64,000 nt of DNA from Dendrophyllia cribrosa (GCA_024195265.1 JAJLRJ010000004.1:35641030-35705029); one strand, 5' to 3'. Positions 10,001 through 22,347 are shown, counted from the stretch's first letter. Made by a program: numbers and translations. The notes: generated by a model not told the origin, from the letters alone.

Positions 10001-13000
10001 ACCAGGATGGAAATGAATTGCAACTTGAAAAAATTAGCCAAATGTTTCAAGTTCTTCCCACGTGTCTTGGAAAAATCGTGAAAAACTGATTATGGGTTGT
10101 ACTTCCTTCAAAGAATCACTTCACTATTTTCTATTTTCTTCGTGAGGTTCTAAGAGCAATATTATGTTTGAGCAAAGGTAAAACACAGCAAACTCCCCAT
10201 GACAATGCCCCTTCAATTCAATTCGTCCGTTTGTCTGTCAGTCCTCGGACAACCAGTCAGGTTGTCAACCAGTTGATATGTACCTTGTTTCGCCGGTGGT
10301 CGGTTGGCCAACCATTCTACCGGTGGATAATTCAAGCAGTCTAACCGAACGTATTATCCTACCATCAACAACAACAACAACAAGTTTTATTTCAAGTTAA
10401 GTATAAGTTTACAAAGCTTGTGCCCTACCTGTGCGTAGAATTTCGCCCCCGGTTTGAGCACGCGAAGTGTAAGGTTTAATATTTCACGAACAAATTCCCA
10501 GTGAGAATCTAGAAGAAATGACGAGGATCAATTAAACGAAGAATCATGAACTATTTTTAAAAAACTTTTTCAACTCGGATGAAATCCTAGAGTGCCGTGA
10601 CAATTCAAATGAAAGTTCTTAGTCTTCCACGCAGCCGTTATTTGTCTCGTCACGCAACGCTGAACGGCTGCGTGGGAGACTATACAATGTACTTTTCTGT
10701 GGCGCTGATTGTGCTGTACAAGGTGGTTCTAACTTTTTAGTCTGTGGATAAAATTCTAGAGCACTAGTGCGACCATTCAAATGAAAGCTATTGAGCAGTA
10801 CTTTATTGTAGTACTGTTTGTTCTTCAGAATGTTTTAAATAAATAAAACGTTGCTATTTCTTATTTTGATTCTTGGCGCTCTTGGCAGGGTAAGATGTTA
10901 ATGGTTGCATCAATCTGTGTAACACTCACCATGTAAAGAGACAGATATTGGTATATCCGTTAGATCATTTATCACATAATCAAAAGTCTCCCCCTGCTCA
11001 ACAAACTCCTTCAGTGCCTTGACACAGTCATCAAACCTGATCTGTTACATTAAATTGTACAAAAAAGAACGGCCGGAAAAAAAAAAAAACATTATAAGAT
11101 AGACTTTCCAGAAACATAGGGCAGATATTCTACAACCTTTTTTTTAAACATATTTGGCTTAAGAAATTTGTTTACAGCTGTATATTAGTCTTCTCGTATC
11201 CAATGGTTCTGTCCATTTACCTTTTCTAGAACCTCTAGAACCCAATTTTGGTCATCATGAATGAAGTATGGTGGGGCCAATGTCATCTATAACTTCACTA
11301 TTTTCAACACTTTTTTAACTTTCTTTGTACGATTATAATTTTTTCTTTACAGGTCCACATACATAAGTGGCTGCACTGTCTAAATATATAGAGGTTATTT
11401 AGTGCAAGGTTTGTAATAAGGCTTTGTATTTTTACAAGTAAAAAAAGCTGGAAATAAAAATATAAAAAATGACGCAGTTACTTAACGGTTCCAAATCTTG
11501 TTTGATAGGCATAGCTCAAAATGGATTTTTACCCCTAAGACGCACCATTCTAAAACAACACATGTCACATTTTCTCATATTTTTTTAACTCAATATACCA
11601 AAAGGAACTGTGATAATTCTAACAGTGGCCATTTCAGATTTTTGCACCCTAAGCACAGTACCAATCTGCAACTTTTGACACCTATAAGATAGGATGAGAA
11701 ACCCCGTCATTTTTATAGGCAAGTTCCTCCCCCCTCCCTGGAAAATCCCCAGCTGTATTACACATCATTTCTCTCAAATAAATTGTTTATTATTTCACAG
11801 TCATCTTTTCCCCATGTAAGTTTTTGAAAGTGCTTTTCTGAGCAAGCCGTCATATGTTTTAATTATTATTATTATTATTATTATTAAGAGTCTATGTCAT
11901 ATTATAATAATTTGTTATTATTAACTCACTTCGTAGTTGTGTCCTGTATATGAATCCATAGAGCTACCACAAATTCCACGTAAGTGTTTCACTGCGGCAT
12001 CAACAACAACCTTGTCTATGTTGGCAAGTCAAGGAATCTCCCGCTTGCAGACAGGACCAGGTACTGTAAATGTGTTTGGTAATTACATGTAACTAATCAT
12101 TGATATCTAGCAAGGGAAATTTGGTCAGGTGGTTGGTGGACCAGCCTTGAAATCTGGACCCCTGCCTCTGACCACTAGCTGAAGTTGTTTTACAGTACAT
12201 GTATCTGAGTTCAACTCCTCGGCCATGCTTATTACCAATTCCTTAATAAGCGTGGCCGAGGAGTTGAACTCAGATGTACTGTACGGGTATGTGCCCAACG
12301 GGGTTGTAACTTTGGGACTCCTGATCAAGAACGGGGTATCCATTTTAGAGACGTTTCCTAGAATGCACAAAAGCTTCAAATTATCAGCAGCCATTTGAAA
12401 TTATTCATAGAGAATTTGCTTAACAAAATGCGTTAATTTCTAGAACGTGGTATTTAAAATTGACCTATTTCTAGAACAGGGTATCATTTTGAGTGCAAAT
12501 TCTTTCTAAAACGGGCTCCTAAAATATAACCAAGTAACCCCCTACCCACCCCCGGGAGAAATTGATCATTTTTCAAGGATATCTCAACCATGGTGACATA
12601 TTTTGGAGACTCCTTCAGCAGCTCATTCAATACCCCACCATCTCCTCCTCCTAAAATTAGTATTTCCTTGTCTTTGTAGCTTTCTCTTCCATTTCCTAAA
12701 AGTGCTTTTGTGTACTCAATGTCACTTTCTGCCAACACTGAAAGGAAAACAACAAAATCTTCCATTCATATATGCATGAAAAGGATAAAACAGTAATTTT
12801 ACAAAATGTAACAGGTGCAAGTTTCTTTCACCACAACGATCAATGTGACACTTGCAATAATGCATTAGCCTCCTCAATTAATCAGTCCTGAGAACAAGTG
12901 GTTTTGTGTCTTTAGCAAAAGTATGATGTAAAGCAATTGAAAAAATATATTTAAAAAAATTGCAGGGATCCTTGCATAAATGTTCTTGATCTCTTTAATC

Positions 13001-16000
13001 TGCATAAAAACTTACCGTAAACCATCTATTAAAGTGCCTATGAAATGAAATTTATTTTTTGATGTATCGAAAGTTTCACTTTTTTAGACCTTGGAATAAA
13101 AGGTTTAAAGTGTTAGGGACGATGCGAAATGCTTTTTTTATGGTCTCAAAGTTAGGTTGTTGGCGCTAAAAAGTGGCTCCAATTTGTGCGCGGCCAAAAC
13201 CAGTGTCATATTACACTGTGACGTAAATAGTTGTACAAACTGCTGCGGGAATATAGAGAACAAGAGAGCTGACAAGAGACGTCGCTAGAGGTGGACCAAT
13301 ATTATGTGGCGAGCGGCCTCAAACATACGAGATATTAGAATTCTTCGATAACAGAGGGTGTAACAAAGCTTTATTTTGCTCCAGAGGAAAATAGGCCGGC
13401 GAAATACACGAAATTTGTTCGTCGACATCGGAAAGGGTACGTCAAGCGATGTTGTTTTCAATGAAAGCGCTTATTGTTAAGATTAATATTATTTTGCAAA
13501 AGAAAATAACATTCCGGCCGGTGAGGCCGTTTAATCAAGCATAATTTTTCCAATCCATATCCTGTTTGGAAGTTCCTTCAAGCCTCGGCTCGACTGGAGA
13601 GCCGTCGAAGTCAGCGAGGCCTACAAAAATATACTGACTCGATCGGCACTGACTGGCGAGTAATATAAATGTTTATACGGTATTCCGAATTATAAAATTC
13701 AAAGTGCAGCGACGCAAGTGTTCACTGGAAGGCGTCTATTCTACGGAACATCTCTCAAAAATCTACACGTACAAATGCGTAAGACTATTGGAAACAAAAT
13801 ACATCGCCGAATCATTGCGTGTTCGATCAGATCAATTTTTATACAATGAAATATAAATCAGACATAAATGTAAACACGATACTTTGAACTCACTTACAAG
13901 CCGCCAAGTGGTTAAAATTTCCAGAAACGATCAATCGCTGGCAAGACACTAAACTAAGAAGCATAATTATTACGTTTATACTTGAGTTCAAACATTTTGA
14001 ATAAATAAATAAAAAATACGCTATCGAGGCACCTTGCCGCTAAAAATACACCATTCACATTCAATTCAGCAAGCCGCCTGAAAAACACACCTCGGATATG
14101 CATAACATATCAGTATAATTTAGAAACTTTCAACTAGCAGGCCGCCAAGACATATCCTTCGCATTGAAAAAAGAACTTTAGTAGACGAGCGAATTGCCAA
14201 GCCGATAAAATAAGTTCATAACCTCCACGCGCGATCAATGAACTTCAGAGAAGACCGGCCGAGTCGCTAATGCGCTAATATCATGATTGTTTGTACTACA
14301 AATATATCGTTCGCGTTCGATAAACGCTAGTCAACGAGCCACTAAAAAGAAATAACAAAAACGCCTCTGCGTTCAATAAGCTTACAACTCAACTGGCGAA
14401 CCACTGAGACGCTGTGCTACTGAAATGTATACCTTTCACGTTCAATAATTCCGTCTTCTTCATGTTCACTTCCTTCGCTCAGCGGCACAGTCGGTTCGTC
14501 TCGCTACGGCAAAACTACAGTGGACACGATCATTTCAGTTGATCAAGAGTGATCCGAAACTGATCCTCTTCACCTTCAGAGGACTGTAAAGAAACAAATT
14601 AGGCGCTGTCTGACATTTGTACAGCCAAAAACGTTGGCAAAATGACCATCACGCTAAAGGATTCCAAGGGAATTATAGCGTAAACAAACCAATGTGTCAT
14701 ACTATTTACGTAATTTACGTCATCACGCACGCCCACTCGCCCCCAGGCTCTCCAAAAATTGGAGCCACTTTTCAACCGAAGTGACGCATCTTCGAGGGGC
14801 TAAAAAACCGATTTTCTTTCTTTTCCCCGGGAAATGATTATTGTTTTCGTTCTTTGGACATAATAAACTAATGAAAAACGAAGAAAAAAAATTCATTTCA
14901 TAGGCACTTTAAGCTCTCCCTCTCAAATAAGCCTCCGTTTTGGAGCAAGAAATTTATTAAGCCCCCCTCTTTTATTTTAAGCACCCCCCCCCCCCCCCAC
15001 CCCTCCCATTTCCTTTACAACCAAAACAATAAAAGACATGTAACACATATTACTTAGTCTGTCTACAGACCGATTTATTTTTAGCCCAGCATGAGCGAAG
15101 CGAACTCGTGCGAGTGCGAGCGCGTAGTGCAAGAAAAAGCCCCCAGGGCGACAGGCCTCCGGGCTCCTTCTCGCACTCCGCCCTCGCACTCCGCGCTCGC
15201 ACTCGCTGTGAACAGACTACATATTACTGGTATATTTTTACTGTACCAATCCGGGCACAAACTTACACCGTACTTGCAAGCTTTGGGGGAAATATTACCA
15301 GTACTTGTACTAAAAACTAATCATAATTACGGTATAAATCATGAATGTATAACACTTCATTGCAGTTTATGGTTTCAAAAAAATTGAGTGGTGAACTGCT
15401 TGCGTTTCGCTAAATTATATTAAGCCCGCCCTCTCTTTTAAGCCCACCTCAAACACCCTTGAAATAAATAAGCCCTGGGGGAGGCTTAATAGAGGATTTA
15501 CGGTAAGTGAAAATAGTTTGTTTGTTCCCAATTCACTTACTTTCCTCAAGATCCAAAAATAACATGTTTCCATAGCGAGCAGAGTGAGCTATCCAGACAT
15601 CCTGATATTGTGTTGTTTGCTTGAACACCTCCCTAAAATAAATGTACAGTGCTTTTCAGCAAAATGCAATAAAAAACTGAGCCCATCAGTCTTAAAGAAA
15701 AATCCAATTTTATTTTGTTAATATTTAAAAACAATCAGTATTTAGGAAAGTTTTGCTGAAAGGTTTTCATTTCAATGATTGTACTGTGGGTTTTCAGCCA
15801 CTGTTGAGTGAATGGTCATACTTTAAAGGTGGCTCCAAGTAGTTATTTTTGGGTCACACTTCCCTTTTTGAATGCGATTATACATAATATTACTTTAGCT
15901 CAATGAATCTGAATTTGATACCAGATGTTAGGCTTGGATGACCATTTTGGATGATGCTCTTTTTATGCTAATCAGCGTTTGCATAGCAACAGTAAACAAA

Positions 16001-19000
16001 CATGGCAAAAAACAGTTTTTCTTTAATGTCTTTTGATTTTGGGGCTACCCAAGACAAGCGAATAAATGCGCTATAATCTACACTAGTGTAGCACACTAAA
16101 TGGGGAAATTTCAAACAAATTAAACATTTTTAACATGTGTTTTTTTTATGTTTGAAATATAAGCGGTCAAAACATTCCATATCTCTTACAAATTATCATT
16201 AAATTACTACAGAAAGTTTCCTCAGACTTAAGGTAATTCCACTGAAATAGAACTTACAATAGATTCTTGTTCAAACTTTGCCTACGAGATATTTATTATA
16301 TGATTGAGAATTTCAATTTTAAAATAAAAAACGGGGATGCCCATGTTGGTTAAGGAGCTGTCAGGCATCGAATATGCCCTATTTTGGCATTTTAGCAGTA
16401 TTGTTATAGAAGTGCATTGCCATTATTTGAAAACTCTTAAAAACTAAAAAACGTATGAGAACATACTAAAGAAGACTTCACATACATTGCGTTGGACATA
16501 GGTAAACTTTTTACATTCATTTTAGACAGAAAAGTCTAAGCGCCAGGTAAATATCAGACAAAATCTGTTTTCCTGATTACTGAAATGCAAAACAGAGAAA
16601 CTGCAGTTCAGCTCTATTTCTCTCATTTATTAGATTTTCAACAATAGAAATATAATAAGTCTTTTCTCATACAAAGGTTTTGGAAACTTGATTAGAAAGG
16701 ACGAAAAAAAAGGTGGGGTGCCCGTGCTCATTTACGAGAAAACAGCCACTTATTTTTTAGTGATCTTAGTCTCAAAAGAAACCTCTATGTTCTTAATGTG
16801 CGCGCGCTCGTGCATGCGCTAATGACGCAAGAAATAATGCACAGTAAGTGATGCGCAATGCAAAACAGTGGAATCACCTTAAGGTTACCGTGTACCTTCG
16901 GATCGACCATTTTATTGAAATTGTTTTTTGGGCGTCAAAATAAAGTTTACAGAAATGAACTTTCATCCAAAAATAAAATCATCGAAAAATAGTGAAAATT
17001 GATGGAGAAATGATGGTATAACGTTTTGAATGGAAGTAAAAGTTTCTCTTTTGATTGATCTAGCGGCGCTGTTTTCTCAAAGTTAATTTTTCGCTTGTAG
17101 GGGACACTTTAAAAAGAGCTACAACTCAAAGGGAATTTGTTCGATTTTCCTCAAATTTGGACAGAAGCTAGGCTGACATATAATCAACAAAAAGTGTCGG
17201 CAAATTTCTTATTTCCGAAAACTTTTTCATCAAGAGCCATTTCCGTGCGATCACTCCAATTTTTTTTCTCCCTTTTTTGAAAATATTCTGTAATTTTTCA
17301 CTGCAATTGAATATGGGAAATTGCCGACACGTGTTTTTAACGCTTCGTGTCCGAAAACCCGAGAACAAATCAAATTAGCAAAATACAATAATCGCTTTGA
17401 GTTGTAGCATTTTAAAGCTGATTCGGACGTTCTAATTTAGACATCGTAAAAATTTGACAATTCATTTTGTTACCAAATGGTTTCCATATTTAGATGGCCA
17501 GCTCTATAAGCTTTAATTTGATATCGGGGTTTAGGTATATTAAGCGTAATCTTATGACACTAGAGCTGTTATACTGGAGACACCCCCGAAGGTACACGGT
17601 AACCTTAAACTTATTTATTACTCCCTGCAAATAGCTCTGACTAACTTCTCGGCAATAAAGAGATCGAGCTTTTTATTCAAATGCAGTTTTTATTGCTACA
17701 AACTAGATTTCAAAAGTGATTCCATGAGAATATTTCAAAATCTACTACTGAAAAATTCTTCAAATTTGGATATATTATGCATCTAGTAGTATTTTTTTCA
17801 AATACATTGAAAAAAAAAAGATATTTCTGGTCACCATGCTCATTTAGGAGAAAACAACCACTTACAGGCATTTACTAAAAGGAACTGAATACTCAAAGGA
17901 AACCCATCTGCTTCAGAATGCGCATGCACGAGTGCGCAAGATATTATGCGTAGTATATGTAGTGATGCGCGACGCCATACTAGGGAATCACCTTAATTTT
18001 ATGGAGCATGAATTTGCTATAAATATAACAATGATTTTGTAGACAGTTCATAATTCAAAGTAACCGTACCATAATTTTATCATTGCAATACAAGTATCTG
18101 CAGTACAGTGCATTTTGTACATGTATAAAGCAGAGCTTGTTGATTATTGACCGTGACTACTCACTTGTCAAAGTCATATTCCTTAAATCGGCCATCTGAT
18201 GTATCATGATAGCGAAGAATTTCCTGCCCTCTACAAATTGTAGGAATAAAATCTGCCTTCACACATGATAAAGCCTCATCAACCTTATCACGAAGATTAA
18301 GGTAATCCTGAAAAGTAGAATTACACTTCAAATAACAATTACATAATGGATAATATGTTGCGTGGTTCAAATAATAATAAAATAATTATTATCAATAGAT
18401 ATGCTGTGGTTCAAATAATACATAATAATATTATATAATATAATTATTATTATTGGTTTGATAATTTTCAAAACAGTTTTATTTTATTTTCCTTTGTGTA
18501 AGATTCATTATAGATAGATAACTTTATTTCAACTCGGGTTGATAAGGCTGATTAGGCCTCTCGCAAGATTATGCTAATTTTCCAAGAAAAATAATATAGT
18601 ACAATAAAAAAGAAATGAAATTAAAACATTACCACAAAAAATAAAATAAAATAAATACTAATTCTAATTTACATCTGTATATTTACAATAGATCTAACAG
18701 CATACTTAAAATAATTATTGTTATGTAATCATAAGAGACAAAGGAAAATATAAAACAAACTGGTTTAAAAATTCATTAAATTTACAAACCAAGTAAAAAT
18801 TTGAACCACAACATGCGTACAGATACCTACATGTACATGTAATATCTAAGCGCACCAACTTGCATACAGATATTTGTAGGACTCAACCGTTCTGGATATC
18901 CCCAAGGTGTATTCTTATGCTCGTCAGAGGACTTTAAACCCTTTTACTCCCAAAAGTGCCAAAGATCAAACAATTATACAAGAAAAATCCTAAAAATCTC

Positions 19001-20447
19001 TTTGCAAAATGTTAAAAAACAAAAGTACTGCTGAAGAGGTTTAATTTGAATGGTCACACCATAGGATTTTGTCAACAGACTCAAAAGTTAGAACAAATGG
19101 TACCATGCAAAAGTACTGCCAAAAAGGTTCATTTAAATGGTCACACCATAGGATTTCATCAACAGACTTCAGAAGTTATAAATGGCACCATGCAAAAGTA
19201 CTGTTGAAGAGGTTTCATTTGAATGGTCACACCATAGGATTTCATCAACAGACTTCAGAAGTTAGAACAAATGGTACCATGCAAAAGTACTGCTGAAGAG
19301 GTTTCATATGAATGGTCACACCATAGGATTTCATCAACAGACTTCAGAAGTTAGAATTACATCACATGTCTCCATAATTGACTCTGAGAGTGAAAGAGTT
19401 AAATTCTTAGCCACTGAGGACTAGAACAGTCTTTCCCCACAAAATCAGGGAACATTTCTCATTCTGAATTTTTCTTTTTAAATCCTTGCTGTATCATTTC
19501 CTTTCAAAGTGTGATTATAAATAAACTAACCATAATTCTAGCATAAATATATTAATTTTTCCTTTTTTATATAAATAGTAGAAATTTATTCACTGCACAT
19601 AAGTTAACACCAGCTGAGACTTTTCTTGGCTGATTATTGCAGTTTAAATAAGGCTATTACATGTATTATTATAATAATATTATTACATGTATTATTGAAA
19701 TGTGAGTGTAAGTACTGAGTCAATCCAAACTACATGCATGCTGTCATTGAGTTAAGAGGTTGTAAATCATATTTACCAAACTTACCTCTCTCTGGAGTAA
19801 TTTATCCTCACTAACATCTTTGATGTATTGGACAACATCCACAGTGACAAGACCATCAGGAAACGATCGAACTGTACACTGACTTTGCAATTTAAAACAA
19901 TACAGTTACTGGTTAAAGTACAAATTAAAAAGTGAAAACTTCAGTAATTAATTCTGAAGTTATAAGTTATCGCATTCTAAGAATGCAATCCTAATTTCGT
20001 GTTGGTTGTCCTGTGGTTTATGTGCAGTAAAATTTGAGATTTTTTGGTGGGTGGTCTTCCAAATGGCCGCCCCTATTGTTTTTTTTTTCAGGGGCTCATT
20101 TCTGCCGGAAATTCCTTCGAACGCATCTCCGTAATCTATGATTACTACTAGTAATAATTATTAGTTGTAAGTGTGTGTGTGTGAGATAGGGGGCGGGGGG
20201 AGATTGGGCAATGATTTTCAATATTAATTTTAAGTTATCAAATGATTAGACAAATTTATGATTATACTTACATGCCATGTTCACCGATAAATAACATAAC
20301 AGCAGATGTGCTAAAATTACTGTAGACCTGGAACTGCTGGAAGGAAGTTGTAACAACCTCACTGATTTTTTCCCGTACTGAATTCATCCAGTTTCCAGAA
20401 GCATCTGGTGTGACACGAAAATCTAATAATGTTTGATTCACTGACAT
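7079..20447 (-). CDS. SMS: Spermine synthase (ten coding exons)
   Basis: Aminopropyltransferase that makes spermine from spermidine and decarboxylated S-adenosylmethionine in the cytosol. Exons (minus strand, high to low): 20447-20272, 19882-19786, 18307-18165, 15632-15541, 12737-12583, 12019-11930, 11041-10930, 10508-10429, 8991-8873, 7109-7079. All phases join, giving 1095 nt, i.e. 364 residues plus TGA; human SMS has 366. The start is the ATG in the exon whose protein begins [10 protein letters not shown], matching the human TLDF start region; the same exon continues upstream as UTR. The N-terminal dimerisation domain is followed by the synthase fold with LGGGDGG (residues about 198-204, dcSAM binding), VEID across an exon junction, and DYVINDLT (about 272-279) holding the catalytic Asp. 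The last exon encodes WTFYEVWRK then stop, matching human WVFYTVWKK. Two introns look U12-type. No frame damage is seen, so it is probably functional. Family identity is from recalled homology; exon ends are my reading. Confidence 0.93.
7596..8127. mobile_element. TTAA-flanked TIR element carrying a 5S rRNA remnant
   Basis: TTAA (7596-7599) and TTAA (8124-8127) flank perfect 15-bp TIRs AGGGACACTGTCACG and CGTGACACTGTCCCT. The right part is a near-complete 5S rRNA sequence on the minus strand abutting the TIR. No transposase frame. It sits in the last intron of spermine synthase. Confidence 0.85.
8004..8108 (-). pseudogene. 5S rRNA-derived sequence
   Basis: Minus strand reads GGTTCTCGTCCGATCACCGA, AGTTAAGC, GGTTAGTACTTGGATGGGTG and ACCGCCTGGGAATACC, matching animal 5S rRNA including the box A, intermediate element and box C internal promoter, then ends GTCGTAGGCT like the 5S 3' end. 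The first about 20 nt of 5S (GCCTACGRCCATACC...) are missing and replaced by the element's TIR. It is a mobile-element part, not a functional rRNA gene. Confidence 0.85.
9002..9215 (-). mobile_element. LINE 3' end (CR1/jockey-like), fragment
   Basis: Minus strand encodes ...[17 protein letters not shown]...[18 protein letters not shown], the usual C-terminus of non-LTR reverse transcriptase ORF2, followed by an AAATAAATAA-type tail near 9002-9016. Truncated at the 5' side. Lies in a spermine synthase intron. Confidence 0.75.
9264..9757. mobile_element. Large palindromic foldback element
   Basis: Arms of about 220 bp (left CGAGAAGTAGTCTCC..., right ...GGAGACTACGCGAG) are inverted copies; the inner parts (TTTGAGATGCTTTTTCCAGTAG) occur on both sides. 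No coding potential. Shares CACGCAGCCGTTATTTGTCT with the short element at 10621-10681. Confidence 0.8.
10365..10383. repeat. (CAA)n microsatellite
   Basis: Short run of CAA units in an intron. Confidence 0.8.
10621..10681. mobile_element. Mini palindromic element related to 9264-9757
   Basis: AGTCTTCCACGCAGCCGTT ... AACGGCTGCGTGGGAGACT, about 60 bp, essentially two TIRs with a short centre. Confidence 0.7.
11478..11740. mobile_element. Diverged copy of the GACCCCTAAAAGGTAC repeat family
   Basis: Shares TTTTTACCCCTAAG, ACCATTCTAAAACAACACAT and GTCATTTTTATAGG with the better preserved element at 55388-55728. A frame through it is an artefact. Lies in a spermine synthase intron. Confidence 0.6.
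12020..12582 (-). other. U12-type AT-AC intron in spermine synthase
   Basis: The exon encoding ...TMVE ends at GAG and is followed by ATATCCTTG, the canonical 5' splice site of AT-AC minor-spliceosome introns; no usable GT lies near. The next exon starts ATAGACAAG directly after an intron end in AC, and 9 nt upstream of that end lies TTCCTTGAC, an exact match to the U12 branch-site consensus TTCCTTRAY. Joining there restores the invariant VEID motif with phase 0. What is seen is the three signals and the protein continuity; splicing by the minor spliceosome is inference from established consensus sequences. The intron also contains a palindromic repeat at 12192-12294. Confidence 0.88.
12192..12294. 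repeat. Inverted repeat in the AT-AC intron
   Basis: ACATGTATCTGAGTTCAACT... to 12236 is inverted at 12243-12294 (CGAGGAGTTGAACTCAGATG). Small foldback element. Confidence 0.8.
13013..15505. mobile_element. TACCGTAAA-type TIR element interrupted by a TTAA element
   Basis: Outer ends TACCGTAAACCATCTATTA and TTAATAGAGGATTTACGGTA are inverted with two bases different. Internal text has AATAAGCC/TTAAGCCC motifs typical of this family (relatives at 26.6, 31.8 and 34.1 kb). About 1.9 kb of it is the inserted element at 13029-14912. Lies in a spermine synthase intron. Confidence 0.75.
13029..14912. mobile_element. 1.9-kb TTAA-flanked TIR element (AGTGCCTATGAAATGA)
   Basis: TTAA at both ends and TIRs AGTGCCTATGAAATGAAATT / AATTCATTTCATAGGCACT. 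The interior has no long frame, so it is nonautonomous; piggyBac-type mobilisation is inferred from the TTAA duplication. Confidence 0.8.
15665..15845. repeat. Diverged single-unit relative of the 84-bp minisatellite element
   Basis: Contains AAGTTTTGCTGAAAGGTTTTC and TGAATGGTCATAC, resembling the unit seen at 2.8, 18.9 and 31.4 kb. Confidence 0.4.
16228..16882. mobile_element. TTAA-flanked TIR element (GGTAATTCCACTG)
   Basis: TTAAGGTAATTCCACTG left and CAGTGGAATCACCTTAA right. A related partial copy, ending GGGAATCACCTTAA, runs about 17620-17997 and shares GAGAAAACARCCACTTA. Confidence 0.7.
16879..17607. mobile_element. TTAA-flanked TIR element (GGTTACCGTGTACCTTCGG)
   Basis: TTAAGGTTACCGTGTACCTT left and CCGAAGGTACACGGTAACCTTAA right, perfect for about 20 bp. 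It shares the TTAA with the preceding element, so it likely inserted into the TTAA end of another copy. Confidence 0.8.
18364..18460. repeat. AT-rich simple repeat (AATAATAATT)
   Basis: ATAATAATAAAATAATTATTA-like low-complexity run just upstream of a spermine synthase exon, in the intron. Confidence 0.7.
18934..19403. repeat. Minisatellite-bearing dispersed element, copy 2
   Basis: About four units with AAATGGTACCATGCAAAAG and TGGTCACACCATAGGATTT; flanks CTTTTACTCCCAAAAGTGCC and CTCTGAGAGTGAAAGAGTTAA. One more unit than copy 1 and two more than copy 3. Confidence 0.85.
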
Positions 20448-20954
20448 GATAAAGCTGTGTGACAGCTGCAAGAAAACAAAACTTGTAATTTAATACTGGC
20501 AAAGCCCCAAAATACACAGACAATTTGTATTACAGTAATATTAATTTTATGCATCCGGGGGTTAAGTACTCCTCTGAATTTGTGGTGGAGGTGTGCCACC
20601 CAGTTTTCCAAATCCTGACCTTATTTGAGAGCAAACTATGCCATTATCCATAACTCTTTTCAAACCTTTTCATACACTCTCGTGGTTCCCAATTCACGTA
20701 AAAACTCAGTATACCCAATTTCAGACCAAAACGACCAAAATCTATACCCGTTTTAATGCATGTTAATGGATGTTTTCAGACAAAAGCGACCCAAAAACCA
20801 TACCGTTTGGGGCGACACATACCTTATATAGTTTACATGTACATGTGAAGAGGAGTACCCGCCCCTCTGGGTATGCATATATTTATATAATACTGTACTG
20901 CACAACCATGTTTAATGTATTCTTGGCTTGCACTTACATCGTATCATGTCATAT

Positions 20955-21975
20955 CAAAATTCAGAAGCATTAAAAAACAGATTTTGATTCCAAAATGTCA
21001 ATGGATGTAGAGTGTTTAAACTACACATCTGGGCCAAATTTTGAAGCGCCAGAGCATTTCATTCAAGAGATATAGGGGAATGAGTATATTAGACATTTTT
21101 AGTAAAACTGTATAGAGCGGCCATCTTGGTGTACCACTTCTGTCCAATACACTAACATGGCGGCCAAAACTTCAGCCATAATTATGCAAAAAATCTTGTC
21201 ACAAAAGATTGGATGAACTATATTAAGTTACATTAAATAACTTTATAAGCATCAATAATGCAAAAATAACTTCCAACTGATTCAATTTTGTTTATATTCA
21301 CGGCTTATCTGAAATAGCGTGACGAATTGCTTGAAGCATTGTAACACTGGTATCTACATACCATGTTAGAAACAGCTTTGTAGGATGTAAGTTTAGATTT
21401 TTGAATTTTTACGACATTATGTGCAAGCCAAGAATTAACAATAAACCCTTTAAATAGAGCATTTTCACTGACGTCATATCAAAATTCAGAAGCCGTTTTC
21501 GATTCCAAAATGTTTATGGAATTGTAGAGAGTGTAAAACTACACATCTGGGCCAAATTTTGAAGCGCAAGAGCCTTTAGTTCAAGAGTTATAGTGCGAAC
21601 GAGTGTTAGACATTTACACATGTACACCAACATGGCGGCCAAAAATTCAAAGCCTTAATTACACCAAAAATCTCATCACAAAATATTGTATTCACTATAA
21701 GTGCCATTAAATCGGCTCATAAGCATCTATAATTCAAAAATAACTTTCAACTGGTTCAATTTTGTTGATTTTCATGGCTTACAGTATTTGAAATAGCGTG
21801 ACGGATTGCGTGACACATTTAAAACCTTTATAAATCGGAAGCAAAACATCGTTAAAACCAGAAACTTTTTGTGAAAGATTAACACTGGTATCCATATACC
21901 ATGTTAGAAACAGCTTTGTAGGATGTATACTTTAGATTTTTGAATTTTTATGACGTCATGTGAAAATGCTCTATA
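20955..21975. repeat. Two diverged direct copies of an about 470-bp TIR element
   Basis: TATCAAAATTCAGAAGC..., CTACACATCTGGGCCAAATT and CATGTTAGAAACAGCTTTGT occur in both 20955-21405 and 21470-21975. The second is bounded by AGAGCATTTTCACTGACGTC / GACGTCATGTGAAAATGCTC and the first by ATTCTTGGCTTGCAC / GTGCAAGCCAAGAAT. Located upstream of the first coding exon of spermine synthase. Confidence 0.7.
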
Positions 21976-22127
21976 CAGTGCAAGTCTGTAAAGGTAATAT
22001 CTAAGAATATTATTCACTTTGTTGAATTTTTGATCAGAAAAGGCAGTATAAAAAATGTCACACATAAGCCACAGGTGCCCAGTAACCTGGTTTCTGTTGC
22101 ATGAACTGAGAAATTGCTACCCTACCC

Positions 22128-22220
22128 CGCCCCCCCCCCCTTTTTCTGGATGTATTTTTGGACACTAGTTTATATGTGTTACTATGAAAAGAAAGATTTC
22201 TTATCCCCCCCCCCCCCCCT
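22128..22220. repeat. Two C homopolymer runs
   Basis: Runs of 10-15 C near 22131-22140 and 22206-22219 flanking TTTTTCTGGATGTATTTTT. Confidence 0.8.
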
Positions 22221-22347
22221 CCCAGAATTTTACAGTATATTATAAATAAACGAGAAAACTTTCAAGACTGGAATTAAGACACCAGCTCCTCCTGAATTTT
22301 CTGAATTGCACTGTGTTCACCCCTAGCAGCTACAATTTTGTTGCAGA

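Noticed and set aside
12125..12394. 89-codon minus-strand frame near the AT-AC intron as an exon
   Set aside because: It spans the palindrome at 12192-12294 and has no homology to spermine synthase.
15082..15215. GC-rich GCGAGTGCGAG stretch as a CpG island promoter
   Set aside because: It lies inside an interrupted TIR element within an intron and is a short repeat of GAGTGCGAG.
18364..19403. CRISPR-like array
   Set aside because: Units are about 84 bp, contiguous without unique spacers, and the genome is eukaryotic.
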